From NCBI GenBank assembly GCA_028641055.1, contig CM054060.1:57508296-57572295 (forward strand): DNA of 64,000 bases, read 5' to 3'. This document shows, piece by piece, positions 1 through 10,465 of this stretch (the stretch's first letter is position 1; each line of letters starts with the position of its first letter). The position numbers and the translations under genes are program-made. The notes beneath the pieces were generated by a model. It was not told where the DNA came from and did no database searches. It worked only from the letters and a program-made list of their open reading frames with translations. This stretch comes from Alopecurus myosuroides (taxonomy: Eukaryota; Streptophyta; Magnoliopsida; Poales; Poaceae).

Positions 1-84
1 AATTCTTTGTTTGTCTTATTTTCAAATTAAGATAAACACTCAATATTTAATAAAGCACAATAATTTCTTTGTAGAATTCCAAGA

Positions 85-390
85 TTGTGCCTTGATCATA
101 ATGAAGCAGAAACCCTTATTGTCGACCTTCGAGAGACTTTTGCGGCACTCGATTTGTATAAAATCAAGATGAACCCAAAGAAGTGCTCCTTCAGAGTACT
201 TAAACGAGATTTACTCGGGTACCTTCTGTCCGCTAGAGGATTTGACGCCAACCCAGAAAAAATCCAGGCCATTCTCACAATGAAAGAGCCAAGAGACGTT
301 AAAGGGGTCCATCAGTTAGCAGGGAGAGTTAAAACACTTAGAAGGTTCATATCCAAGCTTGGAGAAAAGCACTCCCCTTATACAAGTTGA
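85..390 (+). pseudogene. Reverse transcriptase C-terminal fragment (gypsy pol)
   Basis: An open stretch of 101 codons carries the palm-to-thumb part of a gypsy reverse transcriptase: KMNPKKCSF followed by LLGYLLSARGFDANPEKI and a segment with the typical spacing of this family up to RRFISKLGEK. The catalytic YxDD box would lie upstream and is not visible in the first 84 bases. The frame breaks near 370, after which the RNase H region continues in other frames. It is part of the decayed Tat-type element and not a functional gene. Confidence 0.75.
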
Positions 391-1171
391 TAAAGAAGTC
401 AGAACTATTCAAGTGGACACCCGGAACCCAAATCGCCTTCCACAAACTCAAGCACACTCTGTCAACCTCACCAGTACCGGTGGCCCCTCAGGAAATGGAG
501 CCAATGCTACTCTACTTAGCAGCAACAAGGCAAGTGGTAAGCACAGTGCTTGTCGAGGAACGACCCGAGCAAGGTGTCACGCACGAGGTACAATGACCTG
601 TCTACTACCTCAGTGAGGTCCTGTCAATATCAAAGCAACGCTACCCACATCACCAGAAGCTAGCCTACAGAGTCTACATGACAGCCAGAAAGCTAAGGCA
701 CTATTTCCAACAACACCCAATAAAAGTTATGTCCAAAGAACGCTTGTCAGAAATACTAAAAAACTACGGTCGCGAAGTGGGGGATTGAGGTCGATCCGCG
801 AGATATAACATACGAGTCGAGGAAATCAATCAAATCAAAAGTACTCCTTGATATTCTCGCTGAGTGGGTAAAACTCGACAAACCAAAGAAGCCAGCCATG
901 TCAAAAAGCTAGACGACGTACTTCGATGGTTCCGAGCGGAAAGAAGGATCAGGAGCTGTAGTGGTACTAACATCACCCAAAGGAGACATGATGTTTTACG
1001 TGCCGCGGATGGACTTCAAAAAACACTTCGAAAAATGAAGCAGAATATGAGACATTCATACACGGGATGAAGACGGCTAAAGCATGAGGAGACACTTGAA
1101 TCATCATCTATGGTGACTCAAACCTCGTGGTACAACAAACCATGAAGTAGTGTGACGCCCCATCAGAAAAC

Positions 1172-1438
1172 ATGGCAGCGTACCGAGAGCTTTACAACAG
1201 ACTCGAAGGCAAGTTTGACGGGTGTGAGTTGCGGAACATTGGAAGGAGAAGCAACTCAGAAGCAGACACACTAGACACAATCGGGTCAACTTGCGCACCA
1301 ATACCACCCGAAGTTTTCTATGAGGTAATTGACCAACCCTTAATCAAACGCAAAATGGTAGCCACAGAAGAAGCAACCGAGTACGGTACAGCAGATCAAG
1401 CAGAACCTGAAGACAAAGCGCACCCATGGACGGGGTAG
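1172..1438 (+). pseudogene. Second RNase H-like segment of gypsy pol
   Basis: An 88-codon open stretch contains AAYRELYNRLEGKFDG and RNIGRRSNSEADTLDTIGS, the end of an RNase H fold in which the SEAD motif supplies a conserved aspartate. In Tat-lineage elements a second, plant-type RNase H lies between the first RNase H and integrase, and this segment has that position and wording. It is followed by a spacer (about 1330-1580) leading into the integrase zinc-binding region. Broken on both sides, so only a remnant. Confidence 0.65.
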
Positions 1439-1589
1439 AGCGGGTTCTCCAAGTCAAGTCCACTTGGATGCAAGCCTTGGTAAATTATATTACACGGAAA
1501 GAACTGCCATATGATCAAGCAGAAGCACGACGAGTGATGCGTCGTGCAAAAGCATTCACAATATACACATGATAGCTCCATAAGCGCAA

Positions 1590-2697
1590 CATCTCAGATT
1601 TATTATGGAGTTGCGTGACCCCAGAAGAGGGAAGAGAGATACTACTCGATGTTCATGAAGGAACATGTGGACACCATGTGGGAAGCAAAAGTCTAGTCCG
1701 CGGAGCATTCAGAGCCGGATGTTTATTGACCAACGGCAGAGCTTGACGCCAAATCCATCGTACAACACTGCGAGTCATGTTTCGCAACAAGACCCAATGT
1801 TCCTGCCATTGAGCTCCACATGATACCACTCCCATGGCCCTTTGAGTAGTGGGTACTCGATATGGTTGGACCCCTATGTCGATCGTCAAAAGGGGGGGGG
1901 GTGCACCAGGCTGTTGGTAGCAGTCGACAAATTCACTAAGTGGATAGAAGCTATACCTGTGGCGTCTCAAGATGCAGGAATGGCAGTAAACTTCATAAGA
2001 TCAATTTCCCACATGTTTGGAGTCCCCCACATTATCATCACAGATGATGGCACCAATTTCGCAGTAGTCAAGTTCCAGGACTATTGTAGAGAACTAGGAA
2101 TTAATGTTGCCTATGCATCGGTGTCACGCCCCCAGACCAACGGACAGGTGGAAAAGTCAAATGGAAAGATAACAGACGGACTCAAGAAACGCCTTCTTAC
2201 ACCACTCAGGCGAGCCGCAGGAGGCTGGGCAGAAGAGCTACCCTCGGTACTATGGAGCCTAAGAACTACGCCAAACAAATCAACCAAGTACACTCCATTT
2301 TCATGGTAACGGTGTAGATACAGTGCTGCCGGCTGAGGTACGCCACAGAGTTCCTCGACTCACTACTTACAATGAGGAGGACTCAAATAGAGCACTAGAA
2401 GATGTTGCAAATTGTTGCGATGAGGCTAGGGACATAGCACTCGCGTGATCAACAATATATCAGCAGGATCTACGCAACTACCATGCCCGTCAGGTGCGAA
2501 GTCAAATATTTAATATTGGGGAAATGGTGTCGCGACTGAAGTAAGGAATCCACGAAAAGTTACCATCTCCATGGGAAGGCCCCTACATGATAGGGGAAGT
2601 GATTGAGAAAGGCGCGTACAAGCTCAAGGATAAAAAGACAGGGAACTTCTACAAGAACCCGTGGGACATCTCGCAGCTACGTCTCTTTTACACATAA
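1590..2697 (+). pseudogene. Integrase region of gypsy pol
   Basis: Across at least three frames one can read the zinc-binding HHCC domain (HEGTCGHH near 1650, then the cysteine pair near 1770-1785) and the catalytic core: the first acidic residue near 1858, ITDDGTNF near 2040 with the second aspartate, and NGQVEKSNG near 2140 with the glutamate. The longest open part is 1842-2309. Beyond it, with a stop at 2446 and another near 2540, runs the C-terminal domain ending with a stop at 2695. The D,D,E residues are present but the frame is broken upstream of the core and again after it. Confidence 0.8.
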
Positions 2698-2839
2698 TTT
2701 TTCTTTTACAATTTGAATAAGGCTACTCTAGCCATTTATGTATCTTGCATGAAAAAATCAAGCAACATTACCTCTGCACCGTGAGACTTTTTTTTTCTGT
2801 TTTACAACCAATAGCACAGAAAACAACCGCAAACTAACC

Positions 2840-3405
2840 ACAGCCCCACTCGAGTGCACTCAAAACACTCACGGGCTATGCAACAAAAGGTTTGAATGGA
2901 AAAGAAAAGAGGTGACTCCCAGCCGTGGTCGCAGTCAAAACACTCGGGGGCTGTGTAGCAAAATGTTTTAACAGAAAAAGGGTGCCTCCTAGCCGCAGTT
3001 GCACTCAAAATACTCGGGGCCGCATAGTAAAATGTTTAAAAGGGAAAAATGGGTGACTCTCAGCCGTAGTTGCACTCGAAATACCCGGGGGCTACGCAGC
3101 AAAAAAAAATAGCAGAAAAAAGGGGTGACTCTCAGCTGCAATTACACTCAGAATACTCGGGGGCTGCACAGGAAAAAGTTAAACAAGAAAAAGGGTTGAC
3201 TCCCAGCCGCAGTTGCACTCAAAACACTTGAGGTCTGCGCAGCAAAAAGTTTTAACAGGAAAAAGGGGTGACTCCCGGTCGTAGTTGCACTCGAAATACT
3301 CGGGGCCTACGCAGCAAAAGGTTTTAACAAAAAAAAAGGGGTGACTCCTAGCCACAGTTGCACTCGAAATACCCAAGGGATGCGCAGCAAAAAGTTTTAA
3401 CTTAA
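2840..3405 (+). repeat. Tandem repeat, about eight copies of a 67-75 bp unit
   Basis: A unit containing GCACTCAAAATACTCGGG, then GGCTGCGCAGCAAAAAG, then a run of A and GGGGTGACTCCCAGCCG recurs with starts near 2855, 2930, 3001, 3072, 3146, 3213, 3286 and 3359. Spacing is 67-75 bp and copies differ at several positions. It lies directly downstream of the gypsy pol stop. Tandem repeats between pol and the 3' LTR are known in Tat/Ogre-type elements, which agrees with the lineage of the pol remnant. Short open frames across it on the minus strand merely reflect the repeat. Confidence 0.85.
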
Positions 3406-3419
3406 GATACTAACCCTGA

Positions 3420-5140
3420 AGATACTCTTCTGCACTTATTCTTCTAATGTAGCTTTAGCCAAAGCTTTTGGCGGGCTCTTGGAATTGAATGGAACACTGA
3501 TTTGGACCTTATAACATGATTCAATATTCTAAAGCAATATATTCTATCCACTTCTTCATGGACATCACTATTATGGGATGCTAGAGTATTTGGGATCAAA
3601 GAAAAAGTTCCATATTTAGAAATCAGTTAACAGATATGCCTAGATGCTTATCTCAATTGAAAGCTGGATTTTCTAATAATATCATTACATCTAAGCCTAC
3701 CCTTAAGGATGGCATGCAGTCATGGTTAGATACCTTATGAACCCATGAGACTCTCTATATCATCTGCTACACCTTTTAAACTCCCTCCCTTTTAATTATA
3801 TAAAATGGCACAATAGGGATATTCCCTACCACTTTTGTGTCAAAAAAAAAGGTACGAGTTCTATATGTGTTATGATCAAATGGTTTGATCATACTAGAGC
3901 ACATTATCTCACCTCGTGATAATGTTGGTATCATGAAGTTATGGTAATAGGTGCAGTGAGTAACTTAAAGGTTGCCTCGTTCTTCGTGGAAACATAGGAA
4001 CCATCATGGGCATCCACGGTCTCGATGTTGGTTATTGTTCGGTAAGTTCCCGAACATGTCTGTTTGTTACCAAATCTTTATGGGTCACATGATTAAGCCA
4101 TTCCAAAATTTAATTGAGAGGATAAATATTTTTCTAATGGTTTTATGAATGGTTGGTGTCGATACGATGTCATAGAAACAAGTCTGATGTCAATCGGAGG
4201 TGTTTCGGGGAAGTTGCTATACAAGAGAAATAATGTCAGGAGTGGCAGAACTTTATGGGAGAGATAACAGAGGACACGAGATGTCTCGGGGTGTTAGAAA
4301 TATGTTTCTAACATCAATAGATAAGGTTGATGATTTTACCTATAGTGGTCACAGGGTTCTGGAAGATTTTTGGAAAAAATGAAGGGGGGGAGTGCCGAAG
4401 GGGGGGGGGAGAAATTCCGTCATGGCCGCACCCATTATTTTGGGGCCTATATGGTGGGCTCTAGGGATCCACACAAGGTATATCACTCCCCATGGTTCCT
4501 TCCTTATTTGGTTCAAGAGAGAAAAATAAAAGACCAAAGGAAAAATGAGGAAAAAGGAAGGAGGAGAGTTGAACGCCCAAAGGGAGTCCAATCCGATTGG
4601 CCCTAGGAAGGCGGTGCGTCCACCTTCTTTGGGTGCGAATTGGGGGAGGAACTCCCTAGGACCCCCAAGGCATTGGAAAACATATTAATTGGCCCCGTGC
4701 CTCTCTCTCTCTCTAATAGAATTAGAGCCTCTAATTAGACTACTAATTAAAGCCCCTCTAATTGAGTTGGAGATTCTTCTAATAGGGTTTTTGAGGTGTA
4801 CTCTCACGATTAGACCTGGCTCTAATCTCTATTTTCTCTCATGTGTTGAGAACTTCTAGATTCATATAGCTGTAATCACAATTCTAATACATGCAGTGCT
4901 TCTGCATGGTTCTAAAAAAAATGTGTGTGTATAGAGCGATGTTGTAAGATGGGTTCAGCGCTTTGTACATATCCTTGTCACCATTTGGTGCATTAGTAAT
5001 TTAACGTTGGGCCTTTGGACTCATATCTAAAAAAAAGGTTTCTCCACACCTCCTCCGAAGGGATGGCCATCTCAAACGAAGTAATGTCTTTTCAGCCATA
5101 TCCAGGTGCATTTGGGCACCCGGTGCCTAGATCTGCATGC
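3420..5140. other. Unresolved repeat-like debris without a recognisable gene
   Basis: No convincing coding region is visible. A poly(A)-like run at 3842-3850 could mark the end of an old retroposon. The stretch about 4290-4990 has the look of a Triticeae LTR or leader (purine-rich tracts, GGGGCCTATATGG at 4440, a CT microsatellite near 4701-4715, a run of TAATTAGA-like motifs), but I found neither a second LTR nor a primer site. A perfect hairpin with 9-bp arms, TGTTAGAAA and TTTCTAACA, lies at 4292-4313. Origin is uncertain. Confidence 0.35.
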
Positions 5141-5694
5141 TTAACTTTGGAGGCCCTTGGCAACCAGGGGCATGATCTTTCCCAGCTTGATGCTCCAATC
5201 TGCAAGAAAGAAATTAAAGACATGGTCTTCGCCCTGCAAGAGGAGGACGCAGCGGAGCATCAAGTGCATGTTTGCTACGAGAGTGTGGCATGCCTATAAC
5301 CAAACGGTGCAGATACCGTTTAGCATCCTGAACCTGGACGCCTAGGGATTGGCATGGATAGGAAGACAAAGATAAAATTTGATGATTGGGTCGTCTTGAT
5401 ATGCTGGAGCTTGTGAAAGCAACGTAACACAAGAGTCTTCAGGACCATACAAAAACAATGTAATGAGGTTTTGCTTGCAGCGAGAATTGTGGAGGATATG
5501 AAACTCTGGAACGTTGCGGGTGTAGGTGATAGAAGCTTTGAGCGAGAGTGGGGCTAGCGAGTGCTAGTTGTAGGTGTGTTCGTTGTCCGGCTGTGGGTTC
5601 ACGGCTAGGATAATTTTTTGTACTACCTAAACTCTACCTTCTATAAGTATAAGGCACGCAATTGCGTAGTCTCAAAATAAAAAGAAAAAAAAAA
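5141..5694 (+). mobile_element. LINE (non-LTR) retrotransposon fragments with poly(A) tail
   Basis: At 5190-5262 the frame reads DAPICKKEIKDMVFALQEED, the segment that in plant LINE reverse transcriptases directly precedes the APGPDGF motif. From about 5385 a different part of a LINE appears: the tail domain around ICWRLWKQRNTRVFRT, then a leucine/tryptophan segment, ending at a poly(A)-rich run at 5672-5694. The middle of the enzyme is missing, so this is either one LINE with a large internal deletion or two pieces joined. Frames are interrupted by stops. Confidence 0.6.
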
Positions 5695-5960
5695 ACGCGG
5701 CCCTCGCCCTCTCTTCCATCAAAACGCCGGGCCGGATGGTTTCACTCATCCATGCCTTATTCAAATCCCCGCTAGGAGACAATAAAGCGGGACATCATCG
5801 CCGCAACCATATAAACTTCCAGCCTCAACACAAGCTACACCGACCATTCAACTAGGGCAACATTATCTTGCTGCCGAAGGCTAGCGACACAAACAAAAAC
5901 GCAGTAAGATAGTCGTCTCTTCATGTCGGGTTTAGAAAAAATTATGATAGATATAAATTT
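5695..5960 (+). mobile_element. Second LINE reverse transcriptase fragment
   Basis: Immediately after the poly(A) run at 5672-5694 comes a stretch that, allowing frameshifts, resembles the LINE reverse transcriptase segment around the APGPDGF motif (near 5725-5745), a WxxIK-like part and NIILLPKASDT near 5855-5890. This is what should follow the fragment at 5190-5262, so the LINE tail between may be a truncated LINE inserted into another LINE. I did not find a clear target duplication around it. Confidence 0.5.
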
Positions 5961-6572
5961 ATGTCGGCTTTTGAGTCGGGGGTAAAGTTACCGGTGGTAC
6001 AGTGTAAGCTAGAGTATCAATGAGCGAGTAGTATCAACATTGCATACCTAATTCCTCCGCTAAGTTCTCCTACAAAGCTGTGCTAATTGTAAGTGTCAAC
6101 TTCCCTCTACTTGCTGCCTTCGGCTTTCTCAATGCGGTGATGGTCTGTCATCAGCATCTCGATGCCGCGATCATAAATGTCAACTTCTTCTTTAGTAGCT
6201 ACCTTTCAGAATCTTTGCAATGTCTGGCAATGTTAAGATACAACATTTGCATTAAAGAAATATCGATGACAATGACTGATATACATACTTACCGAAATGT
6301 ACACTTTACGTGCCGCAAAAGCCATGAAAGCCGAGAGCCATTTGGCTAGAACCCTGCTTTGGCTAATCACATGCTCTTGTAATATGCATGCATGTGGATG
6401 CTACCTGCTGCATTCTCAAACCTCCAGCCCTATGGTCCAGTCTTTTACGTGACATGATACAGATGGATAAACCCACTTGGCAAATGCTAGTTGTATGCCA
6501 CATCATGTGATGAGATGCAATTTAGAGGATCAAAAAGGTATATTCATGTTGTGAAAATAAATAGCACATCAC
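5961..6572. other. Sequence between LINE debris and the Sirevirus, no clear gene
   Basis: No gene is recognised. On the minus strand about 6100-6190 a short open run reads EEVDIYDRGIEMLMTDHHRI and ends at a stop, preceded by an AG; it could be the last exon of a decayed gene, but it is too short to judge. Before the Sirevirus inserted, this DNA was contiguous with the sequence at 19,042 onwards, so it belongs to the downstream side of the FRIGIDA-like gene. Confidence 0.3.
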
Positions 6573-6577
6573 AACAC
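6573..6577. repeat. Left target-site duplication (AACAC) of the Sirevirus
   Basis: The five bases AACAC directly before the LTR terminal TG are repeated at 19042-19046 directly after the right LTR terminal CA. Copia integrases normally make 5-bp duplications, so both element ends are original and no inter-element recombination is needed. Confidence 0.95.
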
Positions 6578-6782
6578 TGAAAGAACATAGGTTCTAAATC
6601 ATGTTTTGAGTGTTTGATTACAACATATAGATGGACTAATGTGTTTTGCTAAGTGTACTCAGAAAATGTCGACCCGTAAATATCATACAAGCTGCAGCAA
6701 TAAGGGAGAAAAGGTTACGGAAAAAGATAAGGAAGAGAAGAAAAGAAACGGCAAAGAAAAGGGGAAAGGAGACAAAGAAAAA

Positions 6783-7140
6783 GGGTGTCCGGCCTCCTGG
6801 CCGGGCTCCAGGCCGGGCTGGCGCAGCCCCACGCCGGCCCCAGGCCGGATGCCAGGCCGGGGCGCTCGGGTGGGGGTCCGGCCTTGCCCCTCAGCCCCCG
6901 CCGGCCCCAGGCCGGGTGCCAGGCCGGGGTGCTCGGGTGGGGGTCCGGCCTCGCCCCCCGCCCCACGCTGGCCCCAGGCCGGGCTGGCTGGGCGCTGGCC
7001 AGCCCCACGCCGGCCTCCACTGCTGCCCACGCCGGCCCCAGGCCGGCCCCCAGGCCGGGGTGGGTTTGGCCCGGTCCTGGCAGCCCCCAGGCCGGCCAGG
7101 CCGGCCCCCAGGCCGGGGGGGCGCAGGAAAGGGAAAATCC
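6783..7140 (+). promoter_or_regulatory. GC-rich palindrome block of the LTR
   Basis: A 15-bp perfect palindrome with 3-nt loop, CCGGCCccaGGCCGG, occurs at 6834-6848, 6901-6915 and 7032-7046, with about ten further copies of the half-element CCAGGCCGG between. The block ends 35 bp before the LTR TATA box. Repeated palindromes upstream of the promoter are a described hallmark of Sirevirus LTRs; their role is thought to be regulatory but is not proven. It is also dense in CpG and CCG sites, which plants methylate. Confidence 0.75.
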
Positions 7141-7174
7141 CCCCCCCCCCCAACGGCCGTATTTTCGACACGGG

Positions 7175-7183
7175 TATAAATAG
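7175..7183 (+). promoter_or_regulatory. TATA box of the 5' LTR
   Basis: TATAAATAG lies directly after the GC-rich block and a CGTATTTTCGACACGGG spacer. Transcription would start some 30 bp on, near 7210, giving a leader of roughly 800 nt before the gag start at 8035. The identical motif is present in the right LTR at 18241-18249. Confidence 0.75.
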
Positions 7184-7977
7184 GAGGTCTCCACCTACCT
7201 CCTTGCTTTGTCAATCTCACCCACACTTTCTCTCACCACCATTGATTGACCAAGCTCAAGCTCAAGCTCAAGAACAAGATCTCCACAAATCCCCAACCAA
7301 AGCTCGTGGTACTTTGGGATTTGAAGGAGACACCCCCGATCTACAACTCCACCGAGTCGATTAGAAATCCACCCACTCATCCCTTAGGGATCTTGTCATT
7401 CTTAGTTCATTGGAGCTAGGAATCTTGTTTCTCTTAGTTCATCGGAGCTCGGAGCCTTGTTTACATCCCCGGTGCTTTCGTGCCCGTGGATCTTGCTTCT
7501 CGGAGTCTTGGAGGCTTTTGGGATTTGGTGAGGACCCTCCAATCTTGTGGAGTGTGCCTCATCCTTGTAAAGGTTCTAGTTGTCAACCTCAACGGCAACA
7601 TAGTGATTCGAGCCTATCCACATCGGTGGAAGGACTCGAAGGAGATACGGTGTGGCATTTGAGGCCTACTCGGTGTTCCACTTTGGTGGCACCGCACCGC
7701 TCCAACGGAGATTAGCTTCCATTGGGAAGTGAACTTCGGGATACATCTCCGCATCACTATGTTCGGTTATTCCTCAACTTACCTTTACTAGTTACTACTA
7801 TCTTAGTCATACACTTACCTTGTGCTAGTTGTACTTGCTCAACATATAGGATTGTTCACCTAGTTGCATAATCTAGATAATCTATATTTGAGCATTACCT
7901 TGTTAACTTGAAAAAGAAGTTAAAATTTGTAGTTAACCTATTCACCCCCCCTCTAGTTAACCTCTCGATCCTTAAAT

Positions 7978-7990
7978 TGGTATTAGAGCC
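7978..7990 (+). other. Primer-binding site (initiator tRNA-Met type)
   Basis: TGGTATTAGAGCC begins two bases after the LTR end. It matches the common TGGTATCAGAGC primer site of copia elements, complementary to the 3' end of initiator methionine tRNA, with one mismatch (T for C). Minus-strand DNA synthesis would start here. Confidence 0.85.
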
Positions 7991-8034
7991 TCGTCTCTTT
8001 ATATAGGCTTCACCGCCTAAAATAGGAGGTAAGG

Positions 8035-10146
8035 ATGGCCGATGATCCCGTCACCATGGATGGGATTCAAAAGCTAATCCAAGCTATGATTGATAGTTCC
8101 GAGAAAAAGATGGAGGGACTAATAAGAGAATTGACATCTCCATCTAAACAATCTAGTGAAAAGATTATTTTAGATGAACATGGAAAACCCATTCCAACTA
8201 AAGAAGCATCCGCATCATCCTCACCTAATGGTGGTGATGGAAATTCTTTTGGCTTTGCTTATAACAATGCTCCTAATGTTCAACATCCACATGTTACTCA
8301 TCTTGGTCCACCTCTTTTGGTGGATCGGCATCGTTTTACTAATTGGAAAGCTTCCATGAAGTCTTACATGTGCAGCTCTTCAATGCAAATATGGAGAATT
8401 GTTGAAAAGGGATATGAGCCAAAGGATCCCGCAAATCTAAGCTCAAGTGACATCATTGATGAGCAACTCAACGCTCATGCTTTGCACATGTTGGAAAGGG
8501 CAATGGAAAGGGAAGGAGTTGAGCACATCCGGTCCTTCACTAGTGCAAAGAAAGCTTCTGATGGTCTTGTTGATATGTTTGACGGCAATGTCAACCTCCA
8601 AAGATCCAAGAAGTCAATCATTCAAAGAAAAGTTGAACACTTTCACTTGGGTGATGGAGAGAACATAGAAGACATGTTTAGAAGGCTCAAGGCTCTTGTA
8701 AATGATATGAGAGATAGTGGATTCACGGATTGCACGGAGAATTGGGTCAAGGAGAAATTTCTACTCACCTTGATTCCATACAATGAAAATATGGTGATGA
8801 ATGTACAAGCAAGGGCCGACTACTTGGACCTATCCCCAAATGATGTTTTGGGTCTCTTTATCACTCTAAAGGTCATGAAGCAAACTTCCTATGATGTCAT
8901 GGCCCGCGTAAACGGAGCAAAGAAATCATCTCTTGCCTTGAAGGCCAATGTCATTTCCCATGAAGATAATGACTCAAGTGATGATGGTGGATCCACTCAT
9001 GAGGTCTCCGAGAAAGAGATGAAGACATCACATGAAGAATGCTTGGCTCTTGCTCAACACAAGTGGTGGAAGAAAGGAGATTTTAGATCCAATGCCACCA
9101 AGAATAAAGGGAAGGAATCCTCAAGCACGAAGAAAGCAAGAACTTGCTTCAATTGTGGAGATTCCGAGCACTTCGTTGCCGAGTGTCCCTTCAAGAGTAG
9201 AATTGAGAATGGAGGAAGACTTATCAAGAAATCCACTTTCATTCCCAAGTCCAAGAACTTCATCAAGAGAGGCCCTCCTAGGGCAATGATTGCTAAAGAA
9301 GTCGAGTACACATCCGGTGGTGAAGAGAGTGATGGTGAAGGCGAACAAGTAGGTATGGCGGCCATGGCTAGGGGCGTCATACCTCCTAACTTAAGCTCTC
9401 TCTTCTCCAACCCAAATGACAACAAGGGCCCCTCGAGTCACAAGTGCTTCATGGCCAAGGGTATACCCCCAAAGGTGACTCCTACACTTAAACTTGCTAA
9501 CTCCTCTATTCCTTCACTACTAAATTGTGCCGAGGAAGACCCCTTGACAAACTTTGTTGAAAAACTAGAAGGAGAAACTAAATCCATCTTTATCTCTCTC
9601 ATGGATCAATTAAGTGAGGCACATGGCCTCATTGATGAACATGAGGAGAGAATAATGTTACTTGAAAAGTTTGCTCGTGATGATGCTAGTAAAATTGAGG
9701 AGCTTGAGAAAGCTCTAGATGAATCACATTGCCTTAAAGAAAGCATAGAAGAAACCTTTGCAATTGACATAGCTAAAGTTAAACTTGATTGTCAACATGC
9801 TTTTGCTAAGGTAACGGAATTCATGAGTTTAAATGATGCAACTAACCAAGGGTATAATGAACTCATTAAGGATTTTGATAAGCTTAAAATGGATCATCGT
9901 ACTATTTCAAATGAGCTCAAAACCTTAAAAGGAGTAAGAGTTGTGAATGAAAACTCTTGTGCTACTAACCCTTTGTGTGTCAAGGCAACTCTCATTGAGG
10001 AGAACAATAGGTTGAAGGCACAACTCAACAAAGGTCTTGCCACATGCATCCAAGGCCAAAAGAACCTCAATGATCTTTTGAGTAATCATAAGAGAGTTGT
10101 TGGTAAAGAAGGCCTTGGTTTTGGTTCCACATCGAAGGTGGCCTAA
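8035..10146 (+). CDS. gag: Sirevirus Gag (nucleocapsid protein, 703 aa)
   Basis: Gag packages element RNA into virus-like particles. The ATG at 8035 follows a GGAGGTAAGG context and starts the longest frame after the primer site. The N-terminal half carries the copia Gag core around FTNWKASMKSYM and RLKALVNDMRDSGFTD (residues about 100-285). A CCHC zinc knuckle with C371, C374, H379 and C384 (CFNCGDSEHFVAEC) should bind RNA. From about residue 500 to 690 the sequence is rich in leucine, glutamate and lysine heptads, a predicted coiled coil typical of the extended Sirevirus Gag. The frame stops with TAA at 10144-10146, but the same frame continues open to 10455, so this stop may be a mutation or a readthrough point. 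Confidence 0.9.
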   Translation: MADDPVTMDGIQKLIQAMIDSSEKKMEGLIRELTSPSKQSSEKIILDEHGKPIPTKEASASSSPNGGDGNSFGFAYNNAPNVQHPHVTHLGPPLLVDRHRFTNWKASMKSYMCSSSMQIWRIVEKGYEPKDPANLSSSDIIDEQLNAHALHMLERAMEREGVEHIRSFTSAKKASDGLVDMFDGNVNLQRSKKSIIQRKVEHFHLGDGENIEDMFRRLKALVNDMRDSGFTDCTENWVKEKFLLTLIPYNENMVMNVQARADYLDLSPNDVLGLFITLKVMKQTSYDVMARVNGAKKSSLALKANVISHEDNDSSDDGGSTHEVSEKEMKTSHEECLALAQHKWWKKGDFRSNATKNKGKESSSTKKARTCFNCGDSEHFVAECPFKSRIENGGRLIKKSTFIPKSKNFIKRGPPRAMIAKEVEYTSGGEESDGEGEQVGMAAMARGVIPPNLSSLFSNPNDNKGPSSHKCFMAKGIPPKVTPTLKLANSSIPSLLNCAEEDPLTNFVEKLEGETKSIFISLMDQLSEAHGLIDEHEERIMLLEKFARDDASKIEELEKALDESHCLKESIEETFAIDIAKVKLDCQHAFAKVTEFMSLNDATNQGYNELIKDFDKLKMDHRTISNELKTLKGVRVVNENSCATNPLCVKATLIEENNRLKAQLNKGLATCIQGQKNLNDLLSNHKRVVGKEGLGFGSTSKVA

Positions 10147-10455
10147 AAGAAGAAGTCAACTCCCTCCACTAACTCTATTGTTTTTGTGAAGGAGGGGGAG
10201 TTGGCTAATGAGGAAGATGAGTTTGATATTATTGCTACAAGTATTGTTCCTAGGAACACTACTACTCACAACAACTTTGCGGGAAAATATAACCCATCTT
10301 ATGTGCTTCTTAAATCTATTGATGGTCATGTTTATGCAAAGTATGTAGGCACCTCATATGGTGATGATTACAAGCATGCTATTTGGGTTCCCAAGACCCT
10401 TGTGACTAACAAAAAAGGACCCATCCAAAAATGGGTACCTAAAACAAGAAGTTGA
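10147..10455 (+). pseudogene. In-frame continuation of Gag after a TAA
   Basis: After the TAA at 10144 the same frame stays open for about 100 codons, through VKEGELANEEDEFD, YNPSYVLLKSIDGHVYAKYV and KHAIWVPKTLVTNKKGP. This stretch is the usual Gag-to-protease connector of maize and wheat Sireviruses, where it precedes protease. It ends at a TGA at 10453. The protease lies in the next frame, which is open only after a TAG at 10463. At least one translational or mutational event therefore separates Gag from Pol here. Confidence 0.7.
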
Positions 10456-10465
10456 TTCATTGTAG

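Larger units (their letters stand above)
1..2697 (+). mobile_element. Decayed Ty3/gypsy (Tat-type) retrotransposon pol, 5' end outside window
   Basis: Successive pol domains can be followed on the plus strand through several frames: reverse transcriptase C-terminal part, RNase H remnants, a second RNase H-like segment and integrase, ending with a typical C-terminal block and a stop near 2695. Many frameshifts and stops break it, so it cannot make a polyprotein. The second RNase H-like stretch after the first, and a C-terminal segment ending in NPWDISQLRLFYT, are what I know from Tat-lineage grass elements. No LTR is seen upstream because the window starts inside pol; no clear 3' LTR was found downstream, so the element is truncated or strongly eroded. 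Lineage assignment is inference from motif resemblance. Confidence 0.8.
6578..7975 (+). repeat. 5' LTR of the Sirevirus (1398 bp)
   Basis: Begins TGAAAGAACATAGG and ends CGATCCTTAA, where the right LTR has CGATCCTTCA, so the canonical terminal CA has mutated here to AA. It contains a purine-rich start, a very GC-rich palindrome block (about 6783-7140), a C-run, a TATA box at 7175 and a CT/CAAG-rich leader. Compared with the right LTR it has about 50 bp more in the GC block, including an additional GCTGGCC stretch, and one more CTCAAG unit near 7256. Open frames in all registers across the GC block are compositional. Confidence 0.95.

Noticed and set aside
4292..4313. Perfect hairpin TGTTAGAAA-TATG-TTTCTAACA
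   Set aside because: Could be an LTR edge or terminator-like structure, but no partner LTR, primer site or gene is nearby; a single short palindrome is not sufficient.
6100..6190. Minus-strand run EEVDIYDRGIEMLMTDHHRI ending at a stop, with a possible acceptor
   Set aside because: About 30 codons only, no further exon found; cannot be told from chance.
6639..7364. Long open frames in all registers over the Sirevirus LTR (both strands), and again at 17756-18424
   Set aside because: They follow the GC-rich palindrome block, overlap each other in five or six registers and change between the two LTRs through indels. Proline/glycine/arginine-rich products with no family; compositional artefact.
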